Part shown: in pieces, positions 12,933 to 26,476 of the stretch | How positions within the stretch are numbered: position 1 is the first letter of the stretch | Layout of the letters: each line of letters begins with the position of its first letter | Origin: Tetranychus cinnabarinus | Lineage: Eukaryota > Arthropoda > Arachnida > Trombidiformes > Tetranychidae | Length of the DNA: 64,000 nt | Reading direction: 5' to 3' | Assembly: GCA_022266195.1 (NCBI GenBank) | Contig: WHVY01000002.1 | Location: forward strand, 2,061,001 to 2,125,000 | Notes under the pieces: model-generated | The model's database searches: none | Told to the model about the DNA's origin: nothing | The model's input: the letters and a program-made list of their open reading frames with translations, nothing else | Made by a program: the position numbers and the translations under genes

Positions 12933-15689
12933 TGTAAATGAAGTTTTGATTGATGTTTAAAACAAACAGAAATGATGAATTTTAACTTTCTAAATATCAC
13001 AATGTTTCACAACAAAACGAAGTCAAAACTAACCCGTTCTTTGTTTCACCAGCTCAAAAACCAGTTTTTACCTACTGTGGTCAAGCTAGGCTGTCAAAAG
13101 GTTTCACCTGAGAACCGCCTAAATATTTGCATAAATGAATGTAAAGAAAGAGTCAAAGCATATTTTGTCAAAAAATCAGGACTAGAGGTAAAACTAATAC
13201 AGTGTGTAGCAAAATATTGTGGCCACATGTTTTTCATGAGAAATTCATCAATTGGATCAACAGTAAAAGGCTTTGAAGCCGCAGTAATCTGGTAAAAATG
13301 GTAGAGGTGAAAGGTTTTAAGATCAAAAATTTATGCTAAATACTAGAAATAATTATAATCTCATAAAATTGGATTTGCAAGTCGAGACTTTTGATGCAGA
13401 ATATTGTGGCCACAATGTTTTAAAACACACCGTACTAGGACTAACGGTAAAGAGCTACGGATAAAGGTAAAGATATGTAACATTTTAAGGCCATTTAATA
13501 ATATTTATTAATAATAATCATTTAGCGGACAATATCCCATTGAATTAACTAAATTTAGTTAAACTAATAATTAAATAAATAAGTACTTACTACGTCCAAG
13601 CACTAGTTCCAGTCATTTTCCAGTTACCAATTTGGAGTCATAATTACAACTCCTCTCAATAATCCTTTAGTTAAAATAAAGAGTTAGTTTTGCCTTTCTG
13701 ACCATTGTTAAGAATAAGAAATAAGACAGGGAAATAGACACAATAAAGAAAGAGGAGAATAATTTCGACCATTTCTCTTTCTCAATTTAAACACTTAATG
13801 TTTGAATGTTACAGATAATAATCTCTATACGAAAATCAAAATATTTTGCTTCAGTTATTGTTTTTAGTTTTTGCATCTCAATATCATTAACCATCTCTTA
13901 CATTATCATCTTTACCTTGTTTCCAACATTCCAGTAACGATTTCCTAGAAATTCAAAGTCTGTCTTCATTTCTATCAGTTTTATGAAAGATATGTGCTGA
14001 GAAAGATTGAACTTTTAACCGTTATTGAAGTCAACATCAATTCAAAGATCCAAGAAAAACAGAAATAATTTTGTTTCAAAATTATGTTGTAATTGATATT
14101 TGATTGTTTTCATTTAATTTGTATTGTCTCTAGACAATTGTTTGGCTCGAAAATGAAATCTAAAGTAATTCAATATCATTCAGATACCTTTCATTTGCTA
14201 TTATTGATTGTCAAGACTATTATCGTAGTTTGTAAAGATCAGTAATTTCCCCTGATTTATCTTATTTTACTAAATGATTATTAATGTTGCGTATTCATAG
14301 TTGAGTTAATCTGAAAGTTGTCTCGAAATTGAAACAAATTGCCTTAAATAACAGTCTAACTGTTAAAGTTATTGCAATGTGATTACATTGAATAATCAAA
14401 TGGTGTTTAAAGGTTAGAATGTTTTATTTACAATATTGATCAGAGTAACTAAAGATGTAATTAATTTACTGCCGATTATTGATTATATTGATCAAAGCGT
14501 AATCATTATTGTCATTTAACTAATCAATAAACTGTTAATGACTTGAAAAAATTATATTATAATACCTATCATTGGATAGGCAATGATATTGACTGAAATA
14601 ACTCAATATTATTGATTTAAACACGGTTTTGCCACGTTTATAAATTTATTACCGAGCTAAATTAAGTTCACGTGTTCAACAGTCTTGTTTACAATCAAAT
14701 CTAAAGTGTGAACAAAATTGTTGACTTAATTGTTAAAAATCAATTTGAAGCTAAGAGTTTACGAGAACTGATTCTTATACGGATTTTAAATCAAATGGTA
14801 ATCAGATGAGATTCAGATTGATCAAGAAATACAATTGCTATTGAGCTTGAATCCAAAATAAACTCAAGAAAAATAATCAAGGTTCAAAATTATGTCCTGT
14901 TTTTGTCTCATCTGTTAGGTGCAAATACACTGTCCTTAAATTGATGATCTATCAACTCATGGCTGGTTTTTTCCAATCATATCTTTGATCAGTTAGGTAA
15001 TGATAATATTGAGGATGTTATTAAATATTGCTGCTCACTGATTTACCTGGTAAATTCATGACAAAAATGACAAAAATGAATATTACCGGAAAGGTAAAAG
15101 ACTCGGTTTTTTGCCCCCAACAAAAGGCTAACTTGATTAAGGCACTCAATGATATTGCTAATAATAAAGGTGAGGGGAAAAACTGAAATAACGATTGATT
15201 AGAGGAGCAAATCTGATTACAATGGTTACAGCGAATTGAGAATCGTATATAAAATCCATTTTCCCCCATTGATAAATCACCATTTACTGTAGATGATTTG
15301 CGGGGGAAACAGATCATTCTAATTCATATTGTTGATACATTGAAAGTCTATTCAAATTTTACGTTCCTTTACTGTCCATCGTACAACCAAATAATTAATT
15401 GTCTTACCATTAATTTACTCATCTGATTCGTGATCAAAAATTGGTTCAAAGTTAGAAAGTTTATAATTGCAAAATAAACTCTCATTTGGACAAATTCAAA
15501 GTAATATACAACTTTAGCAATCAATTAACCCGGGCAATCGTAAGTCAACTCAACTTCAGCTAAGAGTCACTCTCACTTTTCCATTGAATCCTCTTGCTTT
15601 CTTATTTTCTGTTTATTCCACTTGCTGTTTTATTACCAGCTTAACATAATTGTTTCTCTCCTTTAATTCAGATTAATTAAATTATAATT
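12933..15689. other. Intergenic with a possible third family scrap
   Basis: 12955-13190 is the duplicated 5' flank of gene B. A stretch beginning AATATTGTGGCCACA occurs twice (near 13213 and 13398). Near 13615 the minus strand has an ATG context like exon 1 of gene A (MTG followed within a few codons by a stop), perhaps the start of a dead third copy. From 13.7 to 15.6 kb I see only AT-rich DNA. Confidence 0.4.
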
Positions 15690-17065
15690 ATGTCTCGTGC
15701 GCTCCATTGGTGTTTAAAGATCGGTGATCGAGTAAAATCCATCCAATTTTATCGGGATATCCTTGGAATGACAGTAAGTGTTTGGTTTTTATTCCCAACG
15801 TTTTCCGCTGCTTTTCCTTCTCTTAACGTTTCTCATTACAATAATTGATTGGAAGGAGTCCATTTTGATTAATTTTCACTCTATTCAATGATAATTTCCC
15901 AATTTCCCATCTATTAAGACCTGTATCATGAAGTCTACCAAAGTATAGGTTAATGTTTGGGTTTGTGGTCAACTATCATTGTATTATATTTGTTTCTGGA
16001 CATCTCAAAGCCTTCTATAGTCTATAATCTTGATTGCTACCAGTAACAAGGAATTCATCATTTACTCATTTTTGCATTTTCAATTGCAGGTACTTCGTCA
16101 TGAAGAGTTTGATGAGGGCTGTAAAGCAACTTGTAATGGGTAAGTTGGTAATCGTCATTGGGCGTTGATTTACTTGTAACTTTTTATCAAACGTTCTGCC
16201 TACCTATGGTATCACAAAATTTCATTATTCAATTTTTTTATTTTCCTCAGGCCTTACCAGAATGCATGGAGTAAAACTATGATTGGTTATGGACCTGAAA
16301 GTGGCAATTTCATTCTAGAACTGACATACAACTATCCAATTCCTTCATATGGTATTGGCAATGATTTAAGGAAGATTGTTATTGAATCAACTACAGCATT
16401 GGAAGGAGTTAAAAAAGAGTTTAACCTTTCTGGAGATGAAGTGGATGTCAAAGATCCTGACGGTTACCCTTTGATTATCCGTAAAGGAAATAATAGCTTA
16501 ACACAAGTATCGATTTCTGTTAGTAATTTATCGCAATCCATTGATTATTGGTCTGGATTGCTTGGATTGAAAGTTTATTCTCAATCTTCCAACGAAGCCA
16601 CTCTTGGTTATGCTGATGACCAATGTAAGCTAAATTTGGTTCATGTTGGAGCTCCAATCGATCATGCAACTGGATGGGGTAGATTAGCATTTGGTGTCCC
16701 CTCACCTAGATTGCTTGAAATAAATGAAATTGTCAAGAAAAGAGGGCTTAAAATTTTACATGATTTGGTAACTCTATCAACTCCTGGTAAATCAGATGTC
16801 CATGTTGTTATCCTCTTGGATCCTGATGATTATGAGATCTGTTTCGTTGGAGCAGAAAACTTTGCTGAGCTCGCCGCAGTTGATCCTGAAGCAGATAAAA
16901 TATTGAATCAGGTAACTTTTTTCTTCGATTTTTCAAGAGAAGACTATTTTTAACTAATTTTTATGCTTAATTTATAATCTTCTTTGTTTCCTTCATTAGG
17001 CTATGGCAGATGAAGCTGCTGTTTGGAAGAAAAGAGGAGGCAGAGATGGCCGAAAGGAGGAATAG
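15690..17065 (+). CDS. GLOD4: Glyoxalase domain-containing protein 4
   Basis: VOC-superfamily protein with two glyoxalase-like modules; the biochemical role is poorly known and in mammals it is mitochondrial or cytosolic. Exons: 15690-15773, 16090-16139, 16251-16911 and 17000-17065, giving 286 residues (vertebrate forms are about 300). Module 1 runs from ALHWCLKIGDRVKSIQFYRD through EEFDEGC to GPYQNAWSKTMIGYGPE and FILELTYNY. Module 2 begins around VSISVSNLSQSIDYWSGLLG and ends near DPDDYEICFVG. The C-terminal exon encodes a short basic tail. Convergent with AMACR; the stops are 404 bp apart. Confidence 0.93.
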
Positions 17066-17469
17066 TTTGGCAACTAACAATTATAAATATCTTTTATTAA
17101 ACTGTATATATTTTTGCATAATTCCAATTACTTTATTGCTCACCCACTATTAATAAGCTTTCATCTTTCCATCAATGATATTTCATCTCCATAAAAAATC
17201 AATTATTGGAAAGAACTGTTGTAATAAGTTATTCAAGTTAACACCTACAACCACCATTCGAAATGTATTTCAAAGATAGATGTAATTGTTCAGAAACAAT
17301 AAATTTTATGTTTTTATTACCCAGTTTTTTTGTTGAGTATCTTTATGCTCTATTTTTTGTCAACAATGATACATAAAGTAATGTATTAAGTAATTTCAAG
17401 TAAAAATTGATTTCCCGTAGCAATTTGAGTACATTTGCAGTTTATATAATAGTTAAAAGCTTAGAAGTT
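17066..17469. other. Intergenic: convergent 3' UTRs of GLOD4 and AMACR
   Basis: Contains an AATAAA for GLOD4 at 17298; otherwise AT-rich with nothing recognisable. Confidence 0.5.
17298..17303 (+). terminator. Probable poly(A) signal of GLOD4
   Basis: AATAAA hexamer about 230 bp after the GLOD4 stop, on the correct strand. Confidence 0.5.
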
Positions 17470-18678
17470 TCAAAGTTTAGAATGAGTTAACTTTGGAAGA
17501 TCGACAACTTTGTTCTCTAATAATTCGTGTATTTGATTTTTTTCAAACCCATATTCTTGAAGGAATTCAAAGATATCTTCGATTTGTCTTTCAACTAAAA
17601 CTGGATTAGCTGTTGTTCTGGTCAGACGAGGAGCTGGAACTGGCATGCCATCAGCCAAAAATGAATTATTTGTTTTGTTGTGATCAAACTCTGCAGCATT
17701 GTCAAAATCAACAACAGGAGTTACACAGGCATCAGTCCCATCAAATATGTCAATCCATTCTTTTTGTGTTTTGCTCTCGAAAATTTTTGTCAACTTTTCT
17801 CTCATAGATTGATCAATTATTCCTGGATAATAATCACCTTCAAGACCTACTTTTTCAATGAAAAGTGCAAAAAATTGAGGCTCTAAAGCTCCAACTGCCA
17901 TGTATTTATCGTCCAGAGTTTTATAAACTGAATAGAAAGGAGCTCCACCGTCGAGTAAGTTTTCACCAGGTTTGTCAAGATTGGGCCACATGAATTGTTT
18001 GAATAAAGGATTGTTCCGAGACTCACGAATATACGAAGCCAAATAACTACAGCCTTCGGTCATATTTGCATCAACTACTTGGCCTAAACCTGAAGTATTT
18101 CTTTCGATCAGAGCCATTGTAATACCAAGAGCACATGAAAGCCCTCCAGCAGCAAAATCAGCAAGAATATTTATTGGTGGATTTGGTAGTGAATTTTTCC
18201 CGAAGGCTTTAAACAATGAAAGTAAACCTGACACTGATAAATAGTTGATATCATGTCCAGCTCGTTGAGAAAGTGGCCCTTGTTGACCAAAGCCAGAAAG
18301 ACGAGCGTAAATGAGTCGATTGTTTGATTGCAGCAACTTTTCAGGGCCTAATCCCATCTTTTCCATCACTCCCGGTCTATAAGGCTCAATAATGACATCA
18401 GCTTGAGTGCATAATTTTTCAATGACTTTGATACCCTCAGCACGCTTTAAATCAAGCTGTAGGCACTTTTTCCCTCTGTTGAGAAGAGACTTCAAAGGAT
18501 CTCCACCAATCTTACGAAATAAAACAAGACAAATCAATCAATTTGAATAATCAATTCAAGTTGAGCTTACTCTGTCGATTCTAACGACATCGGCTCCAAA
18601 ATCACTTAAAATCATGCCACAAAAAGGAGCAGGAGCAAGACCAGCAAGTTCAATCACACGGACATTTCTTAAAGCCAT
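17470..18678 (-). CDS. AMACR: Alpha-methylacyl-CoA racemase
   Basis: CoA-transferase family III (CaiB/BaiF) enzyme that epimerises (2R)-methylacyl-CoAs so that branched fatty acids can enter beta-oxidation; peroxisomal and mitochondrial in animals. Two exons: 18678-18571 and 18510-17470, giving 382 residues, the same as vertebrate AMACR. The N-terminus MALRNVRVIELAGLAPAPFC is characteristic. Further family segments are DVIIEPYRPGVMEKMGLGPE, YARLSGFGQ, GHDINYL, ADFAAGGL and GQVVDANMTEG. The C-terminal residues are SKL, a type 1 peroxisomal targeting signal, so a peroxisomal location is strongly indicated. No defect is seen. Confidence 0.95.
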
Positions 18679-19976
18679 CTTATTTCCTGGCCTGATAAAC
18701 TAAATATTGAAATCAAAGTTTGATCAAAGTTAAAAATTAAAACCGAGTTTCATTAACTTATGTTAAAACTTGTCAAGTTGATCAGCGTTTTTATACTCAG
18801 CTGATTTTGTCGCTTAGTAACTGCTTAAGTCGATACTATCAACATCGATGATTTAAATCGTTGTCTTCGTAATCAAATAAATTTCCGAATTTTATTTGTT
18901 CACATTGTTTGAAAACTCAAGATAATACAAAAGGATTAACAGTATCTATTTGACAGTTATTAAGAGACGGCTCTGGACCAGAGGCTCTCTTTGTCTCACC
19001 GATATGGTCATCCTCTTGGCCAATTAGATTTGAAAACCATAACATATTGAGAGACTATTCAGATTAGCGCGAAATTTGTTTGCAAAATAGAGATTTCTAC
19101 AGATGATTCGAGATCAGATTACCATCAAGTTCAAGTGGGTGAACCCAAAACGCCGAAAGCATTGTCCATATCCAAAATAGTCAGACTCAATATTGCTTGA
19201 ACATTCTAGTTTGGCTGTTTGGAGCGTCGCCTTTTAAAATATAGCCCAGTGGTTATTCCTAGATTTAATTCATTCCTTCATTTGTTTGTTATTCATTTCA
19301 TTTTTACACCAGAACTCCTCAGGTAAGTCATCTTCAACTCGTATACTTGGATTAAGTCCATGCGAAATCTCATGTTTCCCTTATTTCCTCGATAAAAACT
19401 TGAAATCGTGAAAATTTTAACCACTGGGTGAAACCATTGAACTTGCAAACCATCTAAACGTTAATGTTAACAAATTTAAAATAATTAGTTGATAATAATT
19501 GATTAAAAATTTTGTTTTGTTTGGTTTGTTTATTTTCTCTTTTCCCCCTACAAAATCTTTCCCTTTCTTTTTTTCTGTCTCTCTTTCTGTGTCCCTCTCA
19601 CTCTGAGCCTGTCTTTCTATTTTTTCCTTTATTTTTTTGTGCTTTTCTTTTTGGTTTAAAATCAAAATGATTTAATACTTTTGAGCAATTCCTATCACTG
19701 TCTTCATTGATGTAGTCTTAATTAACATAGAAATAAAAAGCCAAATTCAATGGATTTAGGATTGTCTATCGTGATTTCCTTGAGACAACGACCCATCTTT
19801 TAATCAAGTTTCTCTTCTGCTTTCACCTCTCATACAACCACACATGTAAACAACTTTCTTTGTTTTCATTCTCTTTTTTTATTTAATCTTATGTTTGTGC
19901 TCAAAACATTACCAGATTGTCAAGTGATTGATATCTCCAAAGATTTAATAGTCAACTTTTAAGAAAGATCATAAAA
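18679..19976. other. Intergenic
   Basis: AT-rich; 19530-19650 is pyrimidine-rich (CTTTCT-type low complexity). No gene is recognised. It should contain the AMACR and F-box gene promoters. Confidence 0.4.
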
Positions 19977-21887
19977 ATGAGCATCCATTTCATTCCAAAT
20001 GAAATACTGGTCAACATAATCCATTCACTAACAAGCCTAAAGGATGTTCTTAATTGTCGATTGGGTAAGTTTCAGTGTTTTGTATCTGTGTCTGTAATTT
20101 ATTTTCGATGAAAAATCTGACTAGATTCGATTTTTAATCCATTTGTTTTCTATTTTTGTTTCACCAGTGTGTCGCCATTGGAACAACCTGATAATGAAGT
20201 ATGGCACCAAAGTCGAGACCCTCTATTGTAATTTGATTTCTTTCATATTTTATTCGCCTTTGAATGGTCACATCTATCTCATTTATGATCAAACCTGTGC
20301 AAAGATGCATCAAGCAATCACTGCCATATATGCATCGCTCTAACTCTAAGCCACTCACTAACTCTGTTCTTCTATTTTTTTCTCTTAGACAATATTGCTC
20401 GTGATTCTATCAAATACTATGAAGGTCAAAATATTATTATCCAGAACAAAAATCTAAGAAGAAGAAATTTAAAATTTTTATTTGGTATCATACCCAATCT
20501 AAAGCGTCTCGGTATTTATGGCTGTCCTCCTAGGCCTATCATTTACGATTTAATTGGTGGGTAGAAAAATTTCAAATTGTATTCCTCTATTTCTTGATTT
20601 CTTGCTTAGATTATCAATAACTCTTTTTTTTCTTCATTTCTAGGGGACTATTTCACACACCTTCAAGGACTTTGCCTATCTGACACGACTTTATCAGAAG
20701 ATAATTTTATTCGTTTAATGGAAAATTTACCAAATCTTAAAGTAAGAAAATCCCAGGTAAACCCTAACAAAATTTCTAACCCTTTAATCTTCTCTAGGTT
20801 TTGACATTCTCTAGGAGAGCCAAAGAATTTGACAAAGAGCTACCAACTATTGACGTAACACAAGGACTAAAAGTCGCCAGTTCATTAAAGGCTGTGCATT
20901 TGTCTGGTAATTTTGAGCTTGATGACGCTTTTCAATTTCATTCAGGACTTGAAGAATTGGAAATAGATTTGGTTGACGAATACCATTTTTTCAGTCCTCT
21001 AAATTACGAAAGCTTACTGCAAAACTGTGTTAACTTGAAAAGACTCAGTGTTTATGGATTTTTCCCTTTGATGGTTGTTTTTCAAAATAGTTTTCCTAAA
21101 CTTGAACATTTCGAGTGGAATAAAAAAGAGGGTAATATTTTTTCGAACCATTTTAATTCTAAAGACTTTCCCTGTTGAGACATTTTCATTTACACTAATT
21201 TTTATATTTCTCTTTTTCTGTTAGACTCACATGATTTTGAACCCCAAGAATACATAGATGCAATAAGAGCTGCTCGAAATTTCAAAAAATTACCAAATTT
21301 GAAGACACTTGTGATTAAATTCTTCGACGATGTTCTAAACTGTGGAATCGTCGATTTAACAGAAGATGAACTAGTTTACGCAACCTGTGATATGCAAATG
21401 TATTTAGTCAACTTTCTACCCAACTTAACAAATTTATGCCTTGACTCAGGATGTGATCTAAAAATGTTAACAACTAGATGTCCTAACATCGAAAGACTCC
21501 AATTTAATGGATCATTAAGTCCTAAGGTTTGTTCAAAAATTTGTTTTTAACCTTTGCGATACTAATTTATACCTTTTCTCATTTCAGCTAGAAGACTCTT
21601 CTTGCCATTTATTTGGTAATTTGAAAAAATTGAAAGAATTGAGAGTCGTAAGTCGTTGTATCACAAAAGACTGCATCCGAATAATTGTTGATGCTTGTGC
21701 AAATCTGGAGAGATTATACGTCGATGGATCTTTCGGATGGAAAGAAGGAAGATCTCTTCTTGCAGAACTATGTGAAAAATTAAATCGTGAAATCGTATTC
21801 GACAAAGATAACAAATGTATCGAAACACTTTGGCGTGACGATTGGCTGAATCAGTTCATTGATCCGGTTCCAGATGATTGTTATTGA
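19977..21887 (+). CDS. F-box protein with leucine-rich repeats
   Basis: Probable substrate receptor of an SCF ubiquitin ligase. Seven exons fit in frame: 19977-20064, 20168-20296, 20389-20556, 20644-20741, 20798-21131, 21225-21526 and 21588-21887, giving 472 residues. The F-box is at the extreme N-terminus (IPNEILVNIIHSLTSLKDVL, then NCRLVCRHWNNLI), which is the Skp1-binding part. The rest is a series of irregular leucine-rich repeats (NLKRLGIYGC, LPNLKVLTF, NCVNLKRLSVYG, LPNLTNLCLD, CPNIERLQF, ACANLERLYV). The donors after exon 2 (GTGCAA) and exon 3 (GTGGGT) are atypical and were chosen because only they keep the frame. Such F-box/LRR genes are often numerous and fast-evolving in arthropods; the target is unknown. 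Confidence 0.8.
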
Positions 21888-23355
21888 GCTACTATGAAAA
21901 TCTTAGAACGTGCAACGTGAAGTTTATCAAAGTAGCCCCTTCATAGCACCAAGTCAAGTCTAAACTCATGTGCTTATCAAAGAAATCAAATTATCCCTTT
22001 AAAAATCTATTCAATTCAGAAGAATTTATCCTTTCATCTTTTTTGCTACAATAAGTGTATAAGTATAAGTTGTTTTGAAATTTTTGATCTCAATACACAA
22101 TTTTTAGGTAACTCATATACATAACCAAAGTAATCATTTTCCAAGCATCGTAAAGATGATTTTCTAATATACAGGACACACTATTTGACTCCATCTTTCA
22201 ATACTGATAGATCAACTACTCTTTATCGGTCAAAATTTTATGCAACTCGTTATTCTTTAACATTTAACATTTGATAAATCATCCTACCGCAATCATCTTA
22301 ATTGTGCTGCAACGTGAAACCTGATTCCTGAGGAAAATTAAAAAAAAACAATATAATTCACTTAAATCGATGCAAAAAAATCACCAAAGTCTAAATGTCT
22401 GTCAACGACACCAAAAAGATCTCAATACTTGGTTTATCGGAAGTTAATTTGCAGGTCAGGATTGATTTATCAATGTTGAAAATTATTTTGAATGAGAAAT
22501 TCTATCAGAAAAAATGCTGATATCAACATTGTAAGATTATTTATTTATTCCTACAAGTTATAATGATAAAATTTTGTATACTTTTTTGACTGTGGATGAA
22601 GCTTCATCCCGTTCAATATGTTAACCATCAAATTGATACCATTGAATCAGTCATTAAATTCAAAGTTAATATTTTTTCAACATTGAAATTCCCAAAATTG
22701 TCAACTTTATTTAACTCTAAATGATTCACATTGTCCACAATTGACGATCCTACCAACATGGTTAAAATTACAAAATGAAAGCAAGTTGAATTTGTTAAAA
22801 ATGGATAATAAAGTGAGAAGATATGCGAAAGGAAAAGAAGCAAGAAGAGAAAGAGAAGGAATGGCCAGTAACCACAAAGGTCGTTTTTCAACCTGAAGAT
22901 GGTAATGAAAATGATGATGGTAGAGATTGCGATCATTGAACTTTCCTTGTGTAAAAAACTGGAAAAGATGTTTTCTTTTTACCAGTCAACTGCAAAGGGA
23001 ACCTCTAACATTGTCCACATTGTTGGGCTGTTTTTTAGTGTTGAAAGCAATATGATCAGTGAACAATAAACAAGAACTAGACTATTTCTCTCTTTTATAG
23101 AGGAGTGAACGTTAATTGCAAGAAAATCTTGACAAGTTAAGCTTAATATTGGGTTAAATCTGGTTCACAAAAATATTTATTTATAATCTGTTATTACTCA
23201 TTTGACCAAACTTACTTTGTTAGTTGTCTATGTCTTTACTCTGTGTTTATCTGATGTTACCAGCTCTTATGACCAACATTATTCATCTTCATAAATCATT
23301 TTTAGTTTGTTTATCTCATTATTAATTTTTTAAGTTCATCATCACCAGCAACAAT
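21888..23355. other. Intergenic
   Basis: Nothing coding is recognised. A weak hydrophobic reading frame on the minus strand (about 22.6-22.9 kb) is AT-driven. Confidence 0.4.
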
Positions 23356-26300
23356 ATGCCAATGGAAACGGTTGTCATCTTTGCCATCGGTATACTTATA
23401 TTGATATTTCTTGGTTCTTTGGCAGCGCTAATTGTAATCTGCCAACAGCGATATTGCAGACGTGATTTTTTATTTAAAAATTTAGCAACTGATGCTGCTC
23501 CTGATGTTGGTCTTTTGGGTTCCTCTGCAAATAATAATTCAGGCCCTTCTAATTCCATGGAGCTTGACGACGTTGCCATTCATCCAGAGATTGATAAAAT
23601 ATTAGCCGATGCTCGGTGGGTTGACGATGTTACTGGACTGATTCCTCATTGTTTAGCCATTCTCAAAGGTTGCCATCATTTAACTGAACGTTTGGTTGCC
23701 TCAACAATGGCTGCTCTCAACACTTATCATCAAGATGACCAACAGAGAAAACTCTGGGAAATCATACGAATCGCTCAAAAGATAAGTCCAAGAGTGGATG
23801 ATGTTGTCCAATCAATGTACAATGGTGACGCTCGTCTTCTTGAGGCTCGTTGCTTTGCAGTTGTCTTATCCGTTTCTCATCTTGCAATTGCAATTAAATA
23901 TTTGTGTAACGTTGAAAGTAATTGGATTCAAGAATCACTTGAGGAATTGGAGCAACAAATGAAGGTAAGTCTAAACTAAACTAAATAGTCCATTGTCAAC
24001 TCAATCAATAGATTACGTGTTTTACTTTCACCGCCGTTCAGAGTTTCACTGTCATGAGCTTCCAACCTGTTTAGCTACACTAATTATCAAACCGTGATCC
24101 CATCATATTCAAATGAAACTTTCCCTTTTTAAGAGCATAATTAATGTTATGTGCTGTGTAATTTGCTGAAACTTGAGCTTGGATATTTATTTTCTCAACA
24201 TATATTCACCTTATATTCATTCCCTTAGATCTAAGACTTATTTCTCAGAAATCATGAGTTTTATTCGCTACCTTATAAAACACTCAAACTTACTATCATT
24301 TAATACGTTACAGTTGAAATGACTAAAAAGATGATTTCACTTTCTAATAAAAACAATGACTGACAAGTAAGTCCATAGTGAAAAGTACGTAGGACAATCA
24401 ATCAACTCTTCCTAATTTATTTGAATGTTTTTTCTAACTGTTGACAATCTATCCAATTCAGCTTCACTGTTATTGTCATGACTTAGATGATTATGATGAT
24501 GACACTAAGGTTTGCCGCGAACCTTGAAGAAACAGTTACACTGTTGAAATATGAAAAAGTATTGAATGAACCAAGCCCGGAATTGTTGATTATGACCTTC
24601 GTCAGAGATGATTATCGCGTGATTCGTGGGTTAAAAGTTGAAATTTGTTGATGATGATAAAAGATACATCAAATCCACCCAAACATCCTGTCAATTTGAT
24701 TGTAAACATGAAAACAAACAATAATAATGATAATATTCAACTCAACAGGAAATTTAAATTAATCTTTATCCAGGTTTGCTGCTGAAGCAAACAAAATAAC
24801 ATTAGAATTACCTATTTTCCGTTTTCATTTTCACCTTAGACAATTGTACAATCACAATACATTAAGTAATTTAACCCGATTACTGTTTAACCATTATTCT
24901 GTTATATTCCTTCAAATTGTATCTCAATTGATTCCAATTGTTTCAATAGTCAACTTTGGTTACAGCTTTTCTCATTTTGTAACTAAATATCAAGAAGGAC
25001 AAATGAAGACAAAATTGGGTCAAAATGATTGTTTATTCATGATTTATTGATCAATTTAGTATCACAACTATTGCTCTTAACATAAAATAATCAACATTAG
25101 CTAGCAAATGATACAATTAATAACAATCATTGGATCTATTTAGCTAAAATTGCCAAATCTGCTACCAATCAATGCTTAACCAAATGTATACATTTTATAA
25201 ATAATGAAGGCAACTTAATTTTTGAAAAACAATCAAAAGTTTGATTACAATCATTTAGTCAAAATTACCTAACCATATAAAAACAGAAACACACCTTTTT
25301 TAATACAAGTATTTTAAATTAGATCGGTTGATCAAATGATTGGTAATATTAGCAATTTATACCCAATAATTATAAGTAAATTGAGTTAACATTGGAAGCC
25401 AATTTTTGCTTCTTTAAACATCATTTGCTCAATTTAGTCTCATTTCACATCACAAGTGTAAATCATGCGACTTGTTATTACCATTTTTATCACATAAACT
25501 TGAGTTTATTAATCTTCATTTAATCAACTCAAGGCCTAATCATTGGTTGTGTTTATGGTTAAATCATTTTGCTTTAAAGCTCCTCATTTATCGTTCATTT
25601 AAATGTCAACTTTCAAGAAATTTATTCTGACCATGATTAACATTAATTTTTTTTTCAACATTAACCAAAATAAGTAAGCCAAATATCACCTAAATACATT
25701 AATTGAGTGGACCATGATGTGAATGAGTTGAACAGTAATTAGAGTCAATTTGATTTGGACGCTTCCAATGTTAACATTACATTTAAAATAACAATGTTTT
25801 GAGTTTAAAAACCATGAAACATCAAATGAGACAAACTTGACCATTTTTTTGAGCCTTCACCACCTAAACCATCAAAAAGACATCATTATTTAGCCGAATA
25901 TTAAAAGATACTGAAAATTGTAATTTTAACCCTAAATTTACTCAAGAATAGCAATTTTCTCACGCCCGCCGGTAAAAATATAATTCAGTAGTTTAAAGAA
26001 TAATCAACTTAACTCATTTAACATTTGCTACCCATTTGCCTCTTCTCATCGTCAACCTTTAAACATCACCTCATAATTGATGCCCAAAATCGATGAGATA
26101 ATTTGAATGAAATACATTCAGTTTAAACACTATTTTTGGTTAAATTCATAACAATAATTATAACAGCAACTTGAATCAATAGCTTATTTCCATTGAGCTA
26201 AGCAATTTATGTAATTTTATCAAGTGACTGTTGATAAAAGGTTTAACCAGAGTAGATTATATTTTGACACATCCCTGTTGATCTCAATTGATTCGTCATT

Positions 26301-26476
26301 TGTTTCCATTATTCATTTCAATTTCCTTTTACTTTGATATTCAGGTTCTCCGTGAAGTTGGCCAATCATTGGTGGAATCAACTAATAATGGTTCGAATGG
26401 TGCTATAAATCCAGTTTGCTCAGCCGATGGCGAAGATGAGAAAATTAGTGTACCAAAGGAGATGATCGCGACATAA
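23356..26476 (+). CDS. TMEM98: Transmembrane protein 98
   Basis: Single-pass ER/plasma-membrane protein; in vertebrates it binds MYRF and blocks its self-cleavage. Two exons: 23356-23964 and 26345-26476, giving 246 residues (226 in mammals). The N-terminal METVVIFAIGILILIFLGSL forms the membrane span and is followed by a Cys/Arg motif (CQQRYC). The folded domain starts near ELDDVAIHPEIDKIL and contains WVDDVTGLIPHCLAILKGCH, KISPRVDDVVQSMY, DARLLEARCFAVVLSVSHL and WIQESLEELEQQM, closely matching the family. The start could be the second Met (METVV); MPMETVV is used because it is first. The C-terminal tail after VLREVGQSL is divergent. The single intron is 2,380 bp, very long for this window, and holds no recognised gene. 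Confidence 0.94.

Noticed and set aside
12972..13295. Open frame of 107 codons on the + strand
   Set aside because: It lies in the duplicated 5' flank of gene B; the equivalent flank of gene A does not keep the frame, and there is no recognisable domain.
15021..15317. 98-codon frame, minus strand
   Set aside because: Hydrophobic AT-driven frame, no domain, no splice-compatible neighbours.
22628..22936. 102-codon hydrophobic frame, minus strand
   Set aside because: Phe/Leu/Ile-rich reading of AT-rich DNA; no family resemblance.
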